This document shows positions 7,841-16,217 of a stretch of DNA of 64,000 nt, piece by piece. This DNA is from Streptomyces marispadix (GTDB lineage Bacteria > Actinomycetota > Actinomycetes > Streptomycetales > Streptomycetaceae). A program made the position numbers and the translations under genes. The notes below the pieces were generated by a model. The model saw nothing but the letters and a program-made list of their open reading frames with translations, was not told the origin of the DNA and searched no databases. Location: positions 248,001 to 312,000 of the forward strand of contig NZ_JAKWJU010000002.1 of NCBI RefSeq assembly GCF_022524345.1, read 5' to 3'. The number at the start of each line of letters is the position of its first letter. Position 1 is the first letter of the stretch.

Positions 7841-9123
7841 TGAACAAAATACGGTCGGCGCTCGCCGGGGCAAAGGGGCTCCGCAGTCGCGGAGACGACG
7901 CCTCCCCGCCGCCCGGCCTGCGCCGTCTCCGTATCGCGACGACGGTCTTCTTCGCGCTCGACGGCTTCCTCTTCGCCGGCTGGGTGGTACGCATCCCGGC
8001 GGTCAAGGAGCAGACGGGGGCCTCCCCCAGCGCACTCGGGCTGGCGCTGCTCGGGGTGTCCGCGGGCGGCGTCGTCACGATGATGCTCACCGGGCGGCTC
8101 TGCCGCCGGTACGGCAACCACTCCGTGACCGTCGTCGCGGCAGCGCTGCTCTCGCTCGGTGTCGCGCTGCCGCCGCTGACGCACTCCGCCGTGTCCCTCG
8201 GTCTCGTACTGCTGGTGTTCGGAGCAGCCTACGGCGGTCTGAACGTGGCGATGAACGCCGCGGCCGTCGATCTGATCGCCGCCCTGGGGCGGCCCGTGAT
8301 GCCGGGATTCCACGCCGCGTTCAGCCTGGGCGGCATGGCGGGGGCGGGCCTGGGCGGTCTGGTCGCGGGGCAGTTGAGCGCGACGCGGCATCTGCTGCTG
8401 CTGACCGCGGCCGGGCTGATCCTCACGGCGCTCGCCGGGCGCGTCCTGCTCTCGCACCCTGTCCCGGCTCCCGCACGGTTCGCAGAAGGGGCGCGGCCCG
8501 TATCCCCGTCCGCGCCTTCGGGAGACTCACCGGCCGCCGAGCAGGCCCCGCAGGCTCCGAAGTCCGCGCGCCGCGCCCGTCGCCTCGTCCTCGTGCTGGG
8601 CCTGGTCGCGCTGTGCACCGCATACGGCGAGGGCGCACTCGCCGACTGGAGCGCCCTGCATCTCACCGAGGATCTGCACGCGGGCCCGGGGACCGCCGCC
8701 GCGGGCTACTCGCTCTTCGCACTCGCCATGACCGCCGGGCGCCTGTGCGGCACGGCACTGCTCGAACGCCTAGGGCAGAGCCGCCTGTTGACCACCGGCG
8801 GCCTCACCGCGGGGGCGGGCATGCTGCTGGCGTCGGTGGCGCCCGAGATCTGGCTGGTCCTCGTCGGATTCGTGATCACCGGGCTCGGACTGGCCAACCT
8901 CTTCCCCGTCGCCGTCGCACGTGCCGGTGCGCTCACCGGCCCCGGCGGCGTGGCCGCGGCCTCCACCCTCGGCTATGGCGGAATGCTCGTCGGGCCCGTC
9001 GCCATCGGCTTCCTCGCCGAGTGGTTCTCGCTGACGGCGGCGCTGACCACCGTGGCGTTGCTCGCCTTCGTCGCCGCGGCAGTGGGCCGTCTGGTGCGCG
9101 GCGCGCTCGCCGACGGCGGCTGA
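7831..9123 (+). CDS. MFS transporter
   Basis: About 430 residues with twelve predicted membrane segments in two halves separated by a charged Pro/Ser/Ala loop near residues 205-255. Family marks include the start of helix 1 (TTVFFALDGFLFAGWVVRIP), an RRYGNHSV loop after helix 2 and GLANLFPVAVARAG in the second half. It resembles the YbjJ/FucP-like group. The divergent ROK regulator suggests a sugar or sugar-derived substrate. The start is taken at GTG 7831; a start further in is possible because no ribosome binding site is visible upstream. It ends convergently with the GH3 gene. Confidence 0.88.
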   Translation: MSTLNKIRSALAGAKGLRSRGDDASPPPGLRRLRIATTVFFALDGFLFAGWVVRIPAVKEQTGASPSALGLALLGVSAGGVVTMMLTGRLCRRYGNHSVTVVAAALLSLGVALPPLTHSAVSLGLVLLVFGAAYGGLNVAMNAAAVDLIAALGRPVMPGFHAAFSLGGMAGAGLGGLVAGQLSATRHLLLLTAAGLILTALAGRVLLSHPVPAPARFAEGARPVSPSAPSGDSPAAEQAPQAPKSARRARRLVLVLGLVALCTAYGEGALADWSALHLTEDLHAGPGTAAAGYSLFALAMTAGRLCGTALLERLGQSRLLTTGGLTAGAGMLLASVAPEIWLVLVGFVITGLGLANLFPVAVARAGALTGPGGVAAASTLGYGGMLVGPVAIGFLAEWFSLTAALTTVALLAFVAAAVGRLVRGALADGG

Positions 9124-9201
9124 ACAGCCGAACAGCCGCACGGGGAACGGCGGTTCGCCTGCCGATCGTCGGTTGATCGCCTGCGGAGGACAGGGCCGGG
9201 A

Positions 9202-9216
9202 CGGGGCGGCGCCCCG
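9202..9216. terminator. Possible bidirectional terminator hairpin
   Basis: CGGGGC / GCCCCG arms with a three-base loop in the 114-base gap between the convergent MFS and GH3 genes. There is no T-tract on either side, so this is only a GC hairpin in a plausible position. Confidence 0.35.
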
Positions 9217-9237
9217 CTCCCCCGGTGCGCCCCGCCG

Positions 9238-11592
9238 TCAGGTGAGAGTGAGCTTCGTGTGCAGCTCCGCCTCCGAGCTGCCGCCCGCGTAGACCGTGAA
9301 CTCCCCTGCCTCCACGAGGAGTTCGCCTGACGGGTCGTTGGTGTGGAAGCCGAGGTCGTCGGCGCCGAGTTCGAAGGAGACCGTGCGGCTCTCGCCCGGT
9401 TCGAGTGCGACCCGCTCGAAGCCGCGAAGCCTGCGTACCGGCTGGGCGATGCTGGCGACCTTGTCGCGGATGTAGAGCTGCACCACCTCGTCACCCTTGC
9501 GGCGGCCGGTGTTCTCCACCCGCACGGTCACCCCGACCTTCGCGTGTCCGTCGCGTACGGCCTTCGCGCTCACGCTCTCGTCGCTCAGTTCGAGCCGCGA
9601 GTACCCGAAGGTGGTGTAACTCAGGCCGTGCCCGAAGGGGAAGAGCGGACCGTGCGCCAGATCGAGGTATTTGGAGGTGTACTTGTTGTCCGGGTCGTAC
9701 GGGCGGCCGGTGTTCTCGTGCGCGTAGTACTCGGCGAGCTGCCCGACCGCACGCGGGAGGGTCACGGGCAGCTTGCCGCCCGGGTTCACCTCGCCGAAGA
9801 GGACGTCCGCGACGGCGTTGCCGCCCTCCAGCCCGGGGTGCCAGCCCGCGAGTACGGCCGGAGCCTGCTCCACGATCCCGGAGAGCACCAGCGGGCGGCC
9901 CGCGAGGACCACGACCGCGAACGGCTTGCCGGTCCTCGCGATCCGGCGGATCAACTCCTCCTGCACGCCCGGGAGCCGGATGTCGCTGCGCGACGCGGCC
10001 TCCCCGCTGTGGCTCGCCTTCTCGCCGACGACGACGACCGCCGCGTCGGCGGCCCGTACCACGGCCTCTGCCTTCTCGAAGCCGCCGGTGTCGTCGCCCG
10101 TGACCGCGCAGCCCCGGGCGAACGTCACCTTCGCGTCCGGTACGGCCTTCTTCACGCCTTCCAGTACGGACACGGCGGGGAACATGCGCGATCCGGGACC
10201 CGCCCAAGTGCCGTGCAGCTCCTGGGTGTCGTCACCGAGCGGGCCGACGACGGCGAGCGAGGCGGTGTCCTTGCCGAAGGGGAGCGTGCGCTCGTCGTTC
10301 TTCAGCAGCACGGCGCAGCGGGCGGCGGCCTCACGGGCGCGCCTGCGCGCGGTCCGCGTGGGCTTGGCGATCTCGCCGTCCTCGTCGGTGTACGGGTTCT
10401 CGAAGAGCCCGAGGCGTGCCTTGACGCGCAGCACGCGGGTGACGGCGTCGTCGAGGCGCTCCATGTCGAGACGGCCGGACTCCAGCAGCTCCTTGCCGTG
10501 GTCGGCGTAGGTGGTGCTGACCATCTCCATGTCGACTCCGGCGCCGAGCGCCAGGGCCGCGGCGTCCGAGCCGTCGGCGGCGACGCCGTGCGGGATCAGT
10601 TCCTGGACGCCGTTGTAGTCGCCGACGACGAAGCCGTCGAAGCCGAACTCCTCGTGCAGGATGCCGGTGAGAGTGTGCGGATTGGCGTGCGCGGGGACGC
10701 CGTTGACGGTGTTGAAGGACGCCATGACGGTGGCCACGCCCGCGTCCACGGCCGCCTTGAACGGCGGCAGCGCGACGTCCCTCAGCCGTCTCTCGGAGAT
10801 GTCCACGGTGTTGTAGTCACGGCCGCCCTCGGGAAAGCCGTAGCCGACGAAGTGCTTGGCGCAGGCGGCGATCCTGCCCTCTTCCGAGTAGTCGTCGCCC
10901 TGGTATCCGCGTACCTTCGCGGCCGTCAACTCCGCCGTGAGATACGGGTCTTCGCCGCTGCCTTCGGCGATGCGCCCCCAGCGGGGCTCGCGGCTTACGT
11001 CGGCCATCGGCGCGAACGTCCAGTGCACGCCCCACGACGCGGCCTCACGTGCGCTGACCTCGGCGTCGGCGGCGACCACCGCGGGGTCGAAGGAGGCGCC
11101 CTGGGCGAGCGGCACCGGAAAGGTCGTCAGAAAGCCGTGGATGACGTCGAGTCCGAAGACCAGCGGGATGCCGAGACGTGACTCCTCGACGGCGAAGCGC
11201 TGGAGGTCGTTGCACTCCTTGGCGCCGGTGATGTTCAGGACGGAGCCCAGCCGCCCCTTGGCCGCGGCCTCCCGTGCCTTCTCGTTCTGGCCCTCGCCCG
11301 GCCCGGTGTCGGGGTTCCAGGTGAGCTGCTGTAGCTGTCCGAGCTTCTCCTCCACGGTCATACCTGCCAGCAGCTTCCGCACCCGTCGCTCCGTCCTCGC
11401 GTCAACTCGGCTGCGTGCGGCGGAGGTCGCGCGGCGCGCGGCCCGTACGGAGGCGGTACCGGACGCAGTGCCGGCGGGCGTGGCCGCGGCGGCCGGATCG
11501 GCCGTGAGCCCCGCGATCGACGCCGAGGAGGCGAGCACCGCCGCCCCCGCGGATGCCCTGAACACACTGCGGCGGCTGGGTTCTCCGGTCAC
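9238..11592 (-). CDS. bglX: Secreted GH3 beta-glucosidase (BglX-like)
   Basis: 784 residues, close to the roughly 765 of E. coli BglX. The twin-arginine signal SRRSVFRAS near the N-terminus with a hydrophobic stretch ending in AAAA predicts Tat export. The order is: GH3 N-terminal barrel (about 75-400) with the CAKHFVGYG motif and catalytic nucleophile Asp in GFVVGDYNG; the GH3 C-terminal alpha/beta sandwich (LAVVGPLGDD, VVVVGEKASHSGEA); and a fibronectin III-like domain (VENTGRRKGDEVVQLYI to the end). It cleaves beta-linked glucosides outside the cell. The GTG at 11592 follows AAGGAGATCCGA. A TTGACT/TACGAC promoter lies just upstream. Confidence 0.95.
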   Translation of the reverse strand: MTGEPSRRSVFRASAGAAVLASSASIAGLTADPAAAATPAGTASGTASVRAARRATSAARSRVDARTERRVRKLLAGMTVEEKLGQLQQLTWNPDTGPGEGQNEKAREAAAKGRLGSVLNITGAKECNDLQRFAVEESRLGIPLVFGLDVIHGFLTTFPVPLAQGASFDPAVVAADAEVSAREAASWGVHWTFAPMADVSREPRWGRIAEGSGEDPYLTAELTAAKVRGYQGDDYSEEGRIAACAKHFVGYGFPEGGRDYNTVDISERRLRDVALPPFKAAVDAGVATVMASFNTVNGVPAHANPHTLTGILHEEFGFDGFVVGDYNGVQELIPHGVAADGSDAAALALGAGVDMEMVSTTYADHGKELLESGRLDMERLDDAVTRVLRVKARLGLFENPYTDEDGEIAKPTRTARRRAREAAARCAVLLKNDERTLPFGKDTASLAVVGPLGDDTQELHGTWAGPGSRMFPAVSVLEGVKKAVPDAKVTFARGCAVTGDDTGGFEKAEAVVRAADAAVVVVGEKASHSGEAASRSDIRLPGVQEELIRRIARTGKPFAVVVLAGRPLVLSGIVEQAPAVLAGWHPGLEGGNAVADVLFGEVNPGGKLPVTLPRAVGQLAEYYAHENTGRPYDPDNKYTSKYLDLAHGPLFPFGHGLSYTTFGYSRLELSDESVSAKAVRDGHAKVGVTVRVENTGRRKGDEVVQLYIRDKVASIAQPVRRLRGFERVALEPGESRTVSFELGADDLGFHTNDPSGELLVEAGEFTVYAGGSSEAELHTKLTLT

Positions 11593-11623
11593 TCGGATCT
11601 CCTTCGGCGGCGTCCCGGCCAGT

Positions 11624-11653
11624 GTCGTACGGATCTTGCCGGAGGGAAGTCAA
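11624..11653 (-). promoter_or_regulatory. Promoter of the GH3 gene
   Basis: Read on the minus strand: -35 TTGACT (11648-11653), an 18-base spacer, -10 TACGAC (11624-11629). It fits the vegetative TTGACN/TANNNT pattern and gives a leader of about 25 bases before the GTG at 11592. I see no CebR-type TGGGAGCGCTCCCA box here. Confidence 0.6.
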
Positions 11654-11855
11654 TCCGCCTGGGCAGGGCCGGTCAAGGGACGAAAGGGAAAGCGGCCGGA
11701 ATTATTGGAAGCGCATACATGTAGCCGCCCGGTTTTCGCGTTCCGCGCTCGTCGATACGTACAGCGGCGGTGTGCGGAGGCTCGCCGCGGCGGCAGGTTT
11801 CGGCGGCCGGGCAGGGCGGCCGGTGGCGGCGCTCCGCGCGGGCCGGGTCGGGCCG

Positions 11856-12521
11856 TCAGCCGAGCCAGCCGGGCCGTACGAGCCCCGACTCGTAGGCGAG
11901 GACGACGAGTTGGGCCCGGTCGCGCACGCCGAGCTTGACCATCGCACGGCTCACATGTGTCTTGGCGGTGAGCGGCGAGACCACGAGACGCCCTGCGATC
12001 TCCTCGTTGGACAGGCCGATGCCCACGAGCGCCATCACTTCCCGTTCGCGCTCGGTGAGTTGGGACAGCGACTCGGCCTCCGCGGGCTCCTTGGACCTCG
12101 CCGCGAACTCCTCGATCAGCCGCCGGGTGACGCTGGGCGACAGCAGCGCGTCCCCGTCGACGACGGCACGTGCGGCCCGTACCAGCTCCTCCGGTTCGGT
12201 GTCCTTGACGAGGAAACCGGAGGCCCCGGAGCGGATCGCCTCGAAGACGTACTCGTCCAGCTCGAAGGTCGTCAGCATGACCACCTTCACGTCCGCCAGT
12301 TCAGGGTCCTCGGTGATACGGCGCGTGGCCGCCAGCCCGTCGAGCACGGGCATCCTGATGTCCATCAGCACCAGATCCGGACGCAGTTCGCGCACCAGCC
12401 GCAGGGCTTCCTCCCCGTCGGCGGCCTCCCCCGCCACCTCGATCCCGGGCTGGGCGTCGAGCAGCGCGCGGAATCCCGCACGTACCAGCGACTGGTCGTC
12501 GGCGAGCAGGACTCGGATCAC
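11856..12521 (-). CDS. LuxR/NarL-type response regulator
   Basis: 221 residues. The receiver domain has acidic residues Asp8-Asp9, phospho-acceptor Asp54 (VLMDIRMP), Thr in LTTFE and Lys in FLVKDTEPEE. The C-terminal LuxR helix-turn-helix is LTEREREVMALVGIGLSNEEIAGRLVVSPLTAKTHVSR in sequence order (about 154-190). The GTG start at 12521 overlaps the kinase stop as GTGA, so the pair is translationally coupled and works together. Targets are unknown. Confidence 0.96.
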   Translation of the reverse strand: MIRVLLADDQSLVRAGFRALLDAQPGIEVAGEAADGEEALRLVRELRPDLVLMDIRMPVLDGLAATRRITEDPELADVKVVMLTTFELDEYVFEAIRSGASGFLVKDTEPEELVRAARAVVDGDALLSPSVTRRLIEEFAARSKEPAEAESLSQLTEREREVMALVGIGLSNEEIAGRLVVSPLTAKTHVSRAMVKLGVRDRAQLVVLAYESGLVRPGWLG

Positions 12522-13843
12522 GTTGACTCCTCGGCCGGGGGCGCCGACACGCTACCGCCCGGGCCGACGGGCAGACGTGCGGTGACACGGAATCCGCCGT
12601 CGGGTCGCGGGCCCGCCTCGGCGCTGCCGCCGAGCGCCGCGGCCCGTTCGCGCATCCCGAGGATGCCGTTGCCGCCGCCGGTACGGCCGGGAGCGCTGCC
12701 GCCGCCGGACGCGGGGCCCTCGTCGTCGATGTCGAGCCGCAGTTCGCGGGGCCCGTAGCTCATCCGTACACGGGCCGTACGGGATTCGGAGTGCCGTACG
12801 ACGTTGGTCAGGGCCTCCTGGACGATACGGAACGCGGCCAGGTCGGCGCCCGGCGGCAGCGCCCTCTCCTCGCCCTCGGTCTCGGTGGTGACCCGCAGTC
12901 CCGCGTCCGCGGCCTGCGCGGTCAGCTCCGGCAGCCGGGCCAGGCCGGGAGCGGGTGCGCGCGGGGCGTCGCCGGAGGAGCGCAGCGTGTCCAGCACCTG
13001 CCGGACCTCCCCCAGGGCCTCCTTGCTGGCGCTCTTGATGGTCGTCAGAGCGCTGCGGGCCTGTTCGGGATCGGAGTCCAGCAGCGCCAGACCCATGCCT
13101 GCCTGGACGTTGATGACGGAGATGCTGTGCGCCAGCACATCGTGCAGCTCACGCGCGATGCGCAGCCGCTCCTCGTCCACGCGGCGGCGCTCGGCCGCCT
13201 CCTCCTCGGCTCGGCGGCGGGCCCACTCCTCGCGGCGGGTACGGGCGAGTTCGGCGGCCGCGAGGACGGCCGCGATCCAGGCGGCCACGAGGAGTTCGGA
13301 CTGCCAGCCCGGCGGCTGGTCGCCCTCGGGCGGCAGCCAGTCCCGCAGCACATAGCCGATGAGCAGATGGCCCGCCCACACCAGCGCCAGCGCACCCCAT
13401 GCCGCATAGCGTCGGCCGCCGACGACGGCGGCGAAGGCGGCCACGGCGACGCTGACGAAGACCGGCCCGTACGGATATCCGGCGGCGAGATACACCACGG
13501 TGGCCGCCGCGCAGCCGAAGACGGCGGTGCGGGGAAGGCGGTAGCGCACCAGCAGCAGCAGCGGACCCACCGCCAGCAGCAGCCGCGCGTAGACGTCGAG
13601 CGAGGTCCGCAGGCCCTCCTGGTTGGCAGCCGCGCCCTGGGAGCCCGCCTGCTGGATCACGAGCACGGCCAGAGACGTCAGCCAGGGCACATGGCGGCCG
13701 GCGGACTCCTGCCCCGCGGCGCGCGGGCCGCGCCGCATGGGCGAGCCACGCCACCTGGGCGGGCCCCAGGGAGGCGGACCGGAGGGAGGCTGGACCAGGG
13801 CGCGAAGACCCGGGCCGCCTGGCCGGTGCGGGCGGGGGTTCAT
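12518..13843 (-). CDS. Sensor histidine kinase, HisKA_3 type
   Basis: 441 residues. A Pro/Arg-rich N-terminus is followed by about six membrane segments (residues 53-200), a short coiled helix (RREEWARRRAEEEAAERRR), the HisKA_3 dimerisation helix with phospho-acceptor His234 in ARELHDVLAHS, and a HATPase domain with N-box IVQEALTNVVRHS and G-box GGGNGILGMRERAA. It autophosphorylates and passes phosphate to the NarL-type regulator encoded four bases overlapping downstream. No extracellular sensing domain is evident, so sensing is probably through the membrane region. DUF-type sensor regions of this kind are common in Streptomyces. Confidence 0.95.
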   Translation of the reverse strand: MNPRPHRPGGPGLRALVQPPSGPPPWGPPRWRGSPMRRGPRAAGQESAGRHVPWLTSLAVLVIQQAGSQGAAANQEGLRTSLDVYARLLLAVGPLLLLVRYRLPRTAVFGCAAATVVYLAAGYPYGPVFVSVAVAAFAAVVGGRRYAAWGALALVWAGHLLIGYVLRDWLPPEGDQPPGWQSELLVAAWIAAVLAAAELARTRREEWARRRAEEEAAERRRVDEERLRIARELHDVLAHSISVINVQAGMGLALLDSDPEQARSALTTIKSASKEALGEVRQVLDTLRSSGDAPRAPAPGLARLPELTAQAADAGLRVTTETEGEERALPPGADLAAFRIVQEALTNVVRHSESRTARVRMSYGPRELRLDIDDEGPASGGGSAPGRTGGGNGILGMRERAAALGGSAEAGPRPDGGFRVTARLPVGPGGSVSAPPAEEST

Positions 13844-14448
13844 GTCGGCAACGCTAGCCGCGAGCGGGGGGCCGCGTAGTCAGCCTGCGGCGGACATCGG
13901 GGCTACTCCTGCGGGAGTAGGCAGGGGCGGGGACCTACGGGAGCAGGCGGGAGTCCTCGATCCAGGTGCGGGCTTGGGCGTAGGTGCGGGGCGGGGGTGC
14001 GCGCGGGGCGGGCGTACGCGTGGGCGTGGGCAGGCGCCGGGATCGGTGGGGTGGCCGGGCATCGGTGGGGATGGCCAGGGCGTGGGGGAGCCCCGGGCGG
14101 GGGTCCGGAGGTACGGGAGACGCGAGGCGCGGGAGACGCGAGGCGCGGGAGCCGCGAGGCGCGGGAGACGCGTAGCGCGGGAGACGCGTAGCGCGGGAGC
14201 GTATGGGCTACGGCGAGGTGCTGAGCACGGTGGCTGGCCGCGAGGCACGGAGCGTACGCGCTGACGCGGGGCCACAAGACGCGGGCGAACTGGCGCCCCC
14301 GAGGCGCGAGATGAGCTGCCGCCACGAGGCGACGCGGGCGAACGGGCCGCCGGTCGACATCGCAACGGCGGGCGCTCACGAGGCGCTGGGCCGGGTGCTC
14401 ACGAGGCGGCAGGCACTGGCGCCGAGAGATGCGCGGACGCGAATCCGG
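13844..14448. other. Gene-free stretch rich in short repeats
   Basis: No open frame here shows conserved protein features; apparent frames are Arg/Gly/Pro-rich products of the repeats. The stretch holds the 16-bp tandem repeat at 14115-14194 and scattered diverged copies built on ACGAGGCG and ACGCGGG up to about 14440. I see no convincing promoter for the kinase gene in it. Confidence 0.6.
14115..14194 (+). repeat. Five tandem 16-bp repeats
   Basis: Units GGGAGACGCGAGGCGC (14115-14130 and 14131-14146), GGGAGCCGCGAGGCGC (14147-14162) and GGGAGACGCGTAGCGC (14163-14178, 14179-14194), then a broken sixth. The two variant types are adjacent, as expected from local duplication. Confidence 0.9.
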
Positions 14449-15192
14449 TCAGGCCAGGCCCACGTTGTGGGCGAGCGAAGCCACTGCGTGGTCGAAGAAC
14501 TTCTCCCTCGCTGCCACGACGCGTTCGAAGTGCCCGAAGAGTTCGAAGCTCACCAGCCCCGCCAACTGCGCCCAGGCGGCGATCAGTTCGGCGACCACCG
14601 GCGCGGGCAGCCGTACCTCCAGACGCTCGGCCAGCTCACGGGCGTCGTCGAGCACGGCAGCGGGCGCTGCCGGGACTCCGGCCGCCGTGGGGTCCGGACC
14701 GCCGCTGCCCCTGTCCGTGCCGGGCACCCGCAGTGCACCGGCGGCATACGCGTCGGACGCCACGGCGACCAGAGCCGCCGCGGCACGGGTGGCGGAGACC
14801 GTCGTGGACGCCGGTGCCGCATATCCGGGGACCGGCGAACCGTAGACGAGCGCGTACTCGTGCGGGTGGCCCAGCGCCCACTCGCGATGCGCCCGGCAAA
14901 CGGCCTGCCAGCGCGCGATGTGCGAGTCGCCCTGCGCTGCGGAAGCCTCGTGGGCGGCCTCGGTGGCGGCCCCCAGCGCGTCGTACGAGTCGGTGATCAG
15001 GGCGGTCAACAGGTCGTCCCGGCCGGGGAAGTAGCGGTAGAGCGCCGAGGAGACCATGCCGAGGCTGCGGGCGACGGCACGTAGGGAGAGCTTGGCCGCG
15101 CCCTCTGCGGCGAGCTGTCTGCGGGCCTCCTCCTTGATGGCGACGACGATCTCGTCACGTGCCCGCTCCCGGGCGCCCTGGATCCTGACCAT
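14449..15192 (-). CDS. TetR family regulator with WHG-type C-terminal domain
   Basis: 247 residues. The N-terminal TetR helix-turn-helix lies at about 25-60 (LSLRAVARSLGMVSSALYRYFPGRDDLL). The C-terminal ligand domain is of the WHG type (WQAVCRAHREWALGHPHEYALVYGSPVPGY). I start it at ATG 15192; reading further upstream would run through the palindrome array and give Ser/Arg-rich nonsense. It is divergent from the nitroreductase-like gene and the whole gap between them is packed with copies of AGAGCACTGCTCT, which I infer to be its operators. The ligand is unknown. Confidence 0.93.
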   Translation of the reverse strand: MVRIQGARERARDEIVVAIKEEARRQLAAEGAAKLSLRAVARSLGMVSSALYRYFPGRDDLLTALITDSYDALGAATEAAHEASAAQGDSHIARWQAVCRAHREWALGHPHEYALVYGSPVPGYAAPASTTVSATRAAAALVAVASDAYAAGALRVPGTDRGSGGPDPTAAGVPAAPAAVLDDARELAERLEVRLPAPVVAELIAAWAQLAGLVSFELFGHFERVVAAREKFFDHAVASLAHNVGLA

Positions 15193-15215
15193 GGGCGAAG
15201 TCTGCCAGCTTCGCG

Positions 15216-15430
15216 GAAGCACTGCACACGTTCGAGAGCACTGCTCTGGATTTAGTGCACTGCTCGTGCAACACTGCTCCAAAGAGAGAGCACTGCTCTC
15301 GCAATCGGTTCGGAGCGCTGGCAACGCTTGAGAGCGCTGCTCTTGCGCGCACCGCTCCGGTCCGAGAGCGCCGCTCTCGCCGCATTGATCCGGGATCGAG
15401 AGCACTGCTCTCGCCTCCGACCACCGCTCA
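15216..15430. promoter_or_regulatory. Array of TetR-type 13-bp operators
   Basis: The palindrome AGAGCACTGCTCT occurs exactly at 15235-15247, 15287-15299 and 15399-15411. AGAGCGCTGCTCT is at 15331-15343 and the perfect variant AGAGCGCCGCTCT at 15365-15377. Weaker copies are centred near 15222, 15260, 15274, 15318, 15353 and 15424. Centre-to-centre spacing is repeatedly 19 bp (15222/15241/15260, 15274/15293, 15318/15337, 15405/15424). The array fills the divergent gap and probably lets several dimers of the neighbouring TetR protein bind side by side. Confidence 0.8.
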
Positions 15431-15454
15431 CGCACCCACGCACCCACGCACCCA
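15431..15454 (+). repeat. Three tandem 8-bp repeats before the nitroreductase gene
   Basis: CGCACCCA three times in a row, running straight into the AGGAGGA ribosome binding site at 15454-15460. Confidence 0.85.
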
Positions 15455-15467
15455 GGAGGATTCCGCC

Positions 15468-15962
15468 ATGACCGCAGCACATGTCATCAGACCGGACTGG
15501 CTCACCCGCCGCGTAATCAATCCCGCTGTCGCCTGGCTCGCCCGGCACGGCATCGCCGTAGCCGGGTCACGGGAACTCGCCGTGCGCGGCCGGAAGAGCG
15601 GCGAGTGGCGCCGTACGCCCGTCAATCCGCTCGCGTACCGGGGTGAGCGTTATCTCGTGGCGCCGCGCGGCCATGTCCAGTGGACGCACAACATGCGTGC
15701 CGCGGGCGGCGGGGAGCTGCACAAGGGAGGCCACGTAGAGCGGTTCACGGCATCCGAACTGCGCGACGACGAGAAGCCGGAGATCCTGCGGGCCTATCTG
15801 AAGAAGTGGAGTTGGGAGGTGGGGGCGTTCTTCAAGGGGCTCAGCGCGAAGTCGACCGACGCCGAACTGCTCGCCGCCGCCCACAAGTACCCGGTCTTCC
15901 GGATCACCGCGCTCCCGCCCGCCGACGAGGGCGCGTACCGGTCGAGTACGTCCGAGGGCTGA
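15468..15962 (+). CDS. Deazaflavin (F420)-dependent nitroreductase family protein
   Basis: 164 residues, the size of the Ddn-like family. Typical landmarks are ELAVRGRKSGEWRRTPVNPL, YLVAPRGHVQWTHNMRAAG and a C-terminal YPVFRI. These proteins use F420H2 to reduce quinones or nitro compounds. The ATG at 15468 has a near-perfect AGGAGGA at 15454-15460. It is divergent from the TetR gene and lies downstream of the operator array, so repression relieved by a small toxic or quinone-like ligand is the likely control. Confidence 0.9.
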   Translation: MTAAHVIRPDWLTRRVINPAVAWLARHGIAVAGSRELAVRGRKSGEWRRTPVNPLAYRGERYLVAPRGHVQWTHNMRAAGGGELHKGGHVERFTASELRDDEKPEILRAYLKKWSWEVGAFFKGLSAKSTDAELLAAAHKYPVFRITALPPADEGAYRSSTSEG

Positions 15963-16007
15963 AGAGGAACCCGCCCGAGGCCACGGCCCCGGCCACGGTC
16001 ACGCCGC

Positions 16008-16055
16008 GCACAGCACAGCACAGCACACCGCACCGCACCGCACCGCACCGCACCG
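16008..16055 (+). repeat. Pentanucleotide microsatellite
   Basis: Four copies of GCACA (16008-16027) pass into six copies of CACCG (16026-16055). It lies in the 255-base gap between the convergent nitroreductase and geranylgeranyl reductase genes, which otherwise shows no gene. Confidence 0.9.
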
Positions 16056-16217
16056 ACACGAGCGCTATCGGCTACGGCGCCGACTCCCCCGCGAACACCG
16101 GCACTTGGGCTCCGCGGTCCGCTCCGGTCCGCGCCCCGCGCCCGGCGGCGCCCCGCTCCCCGCGTGCCGCACACCCAGCGCCGCGCGCCCCACGCGAAGC
16201 CCCGTGAACCCACCCGG

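Noticed and set aside
9343..11181. Plus-strand frame of about 612 codons opposite the GH3 gene
   Set aside because: Shadow frame; the GH3 reading has full catalytic motifs and a Tat signal.
13880..14365. Minus-strand Arg/Pro/Ala-rich open frame of about 160 codons
   Set aside because: It is a product of the tandem repeats; no conserved domain, no ribosome binding site and wrong codon-position bias.
15216..15430. CRISPR-like repeat array
   Set aside because: Units are 13 bp palindromes with 1-20 base spacing and no constant repeat/variable spacer length; no cas genes.
15193..15480. N-terminal extension of the TetR gene through the palindrome array
   Set aside because: The reading frame stays open only because the repeats lack stops; the extension is Ser/Arg/Cys-rich, matches no TetR N-terminus, and ATG 15192 opens a normal TetR headpiece.
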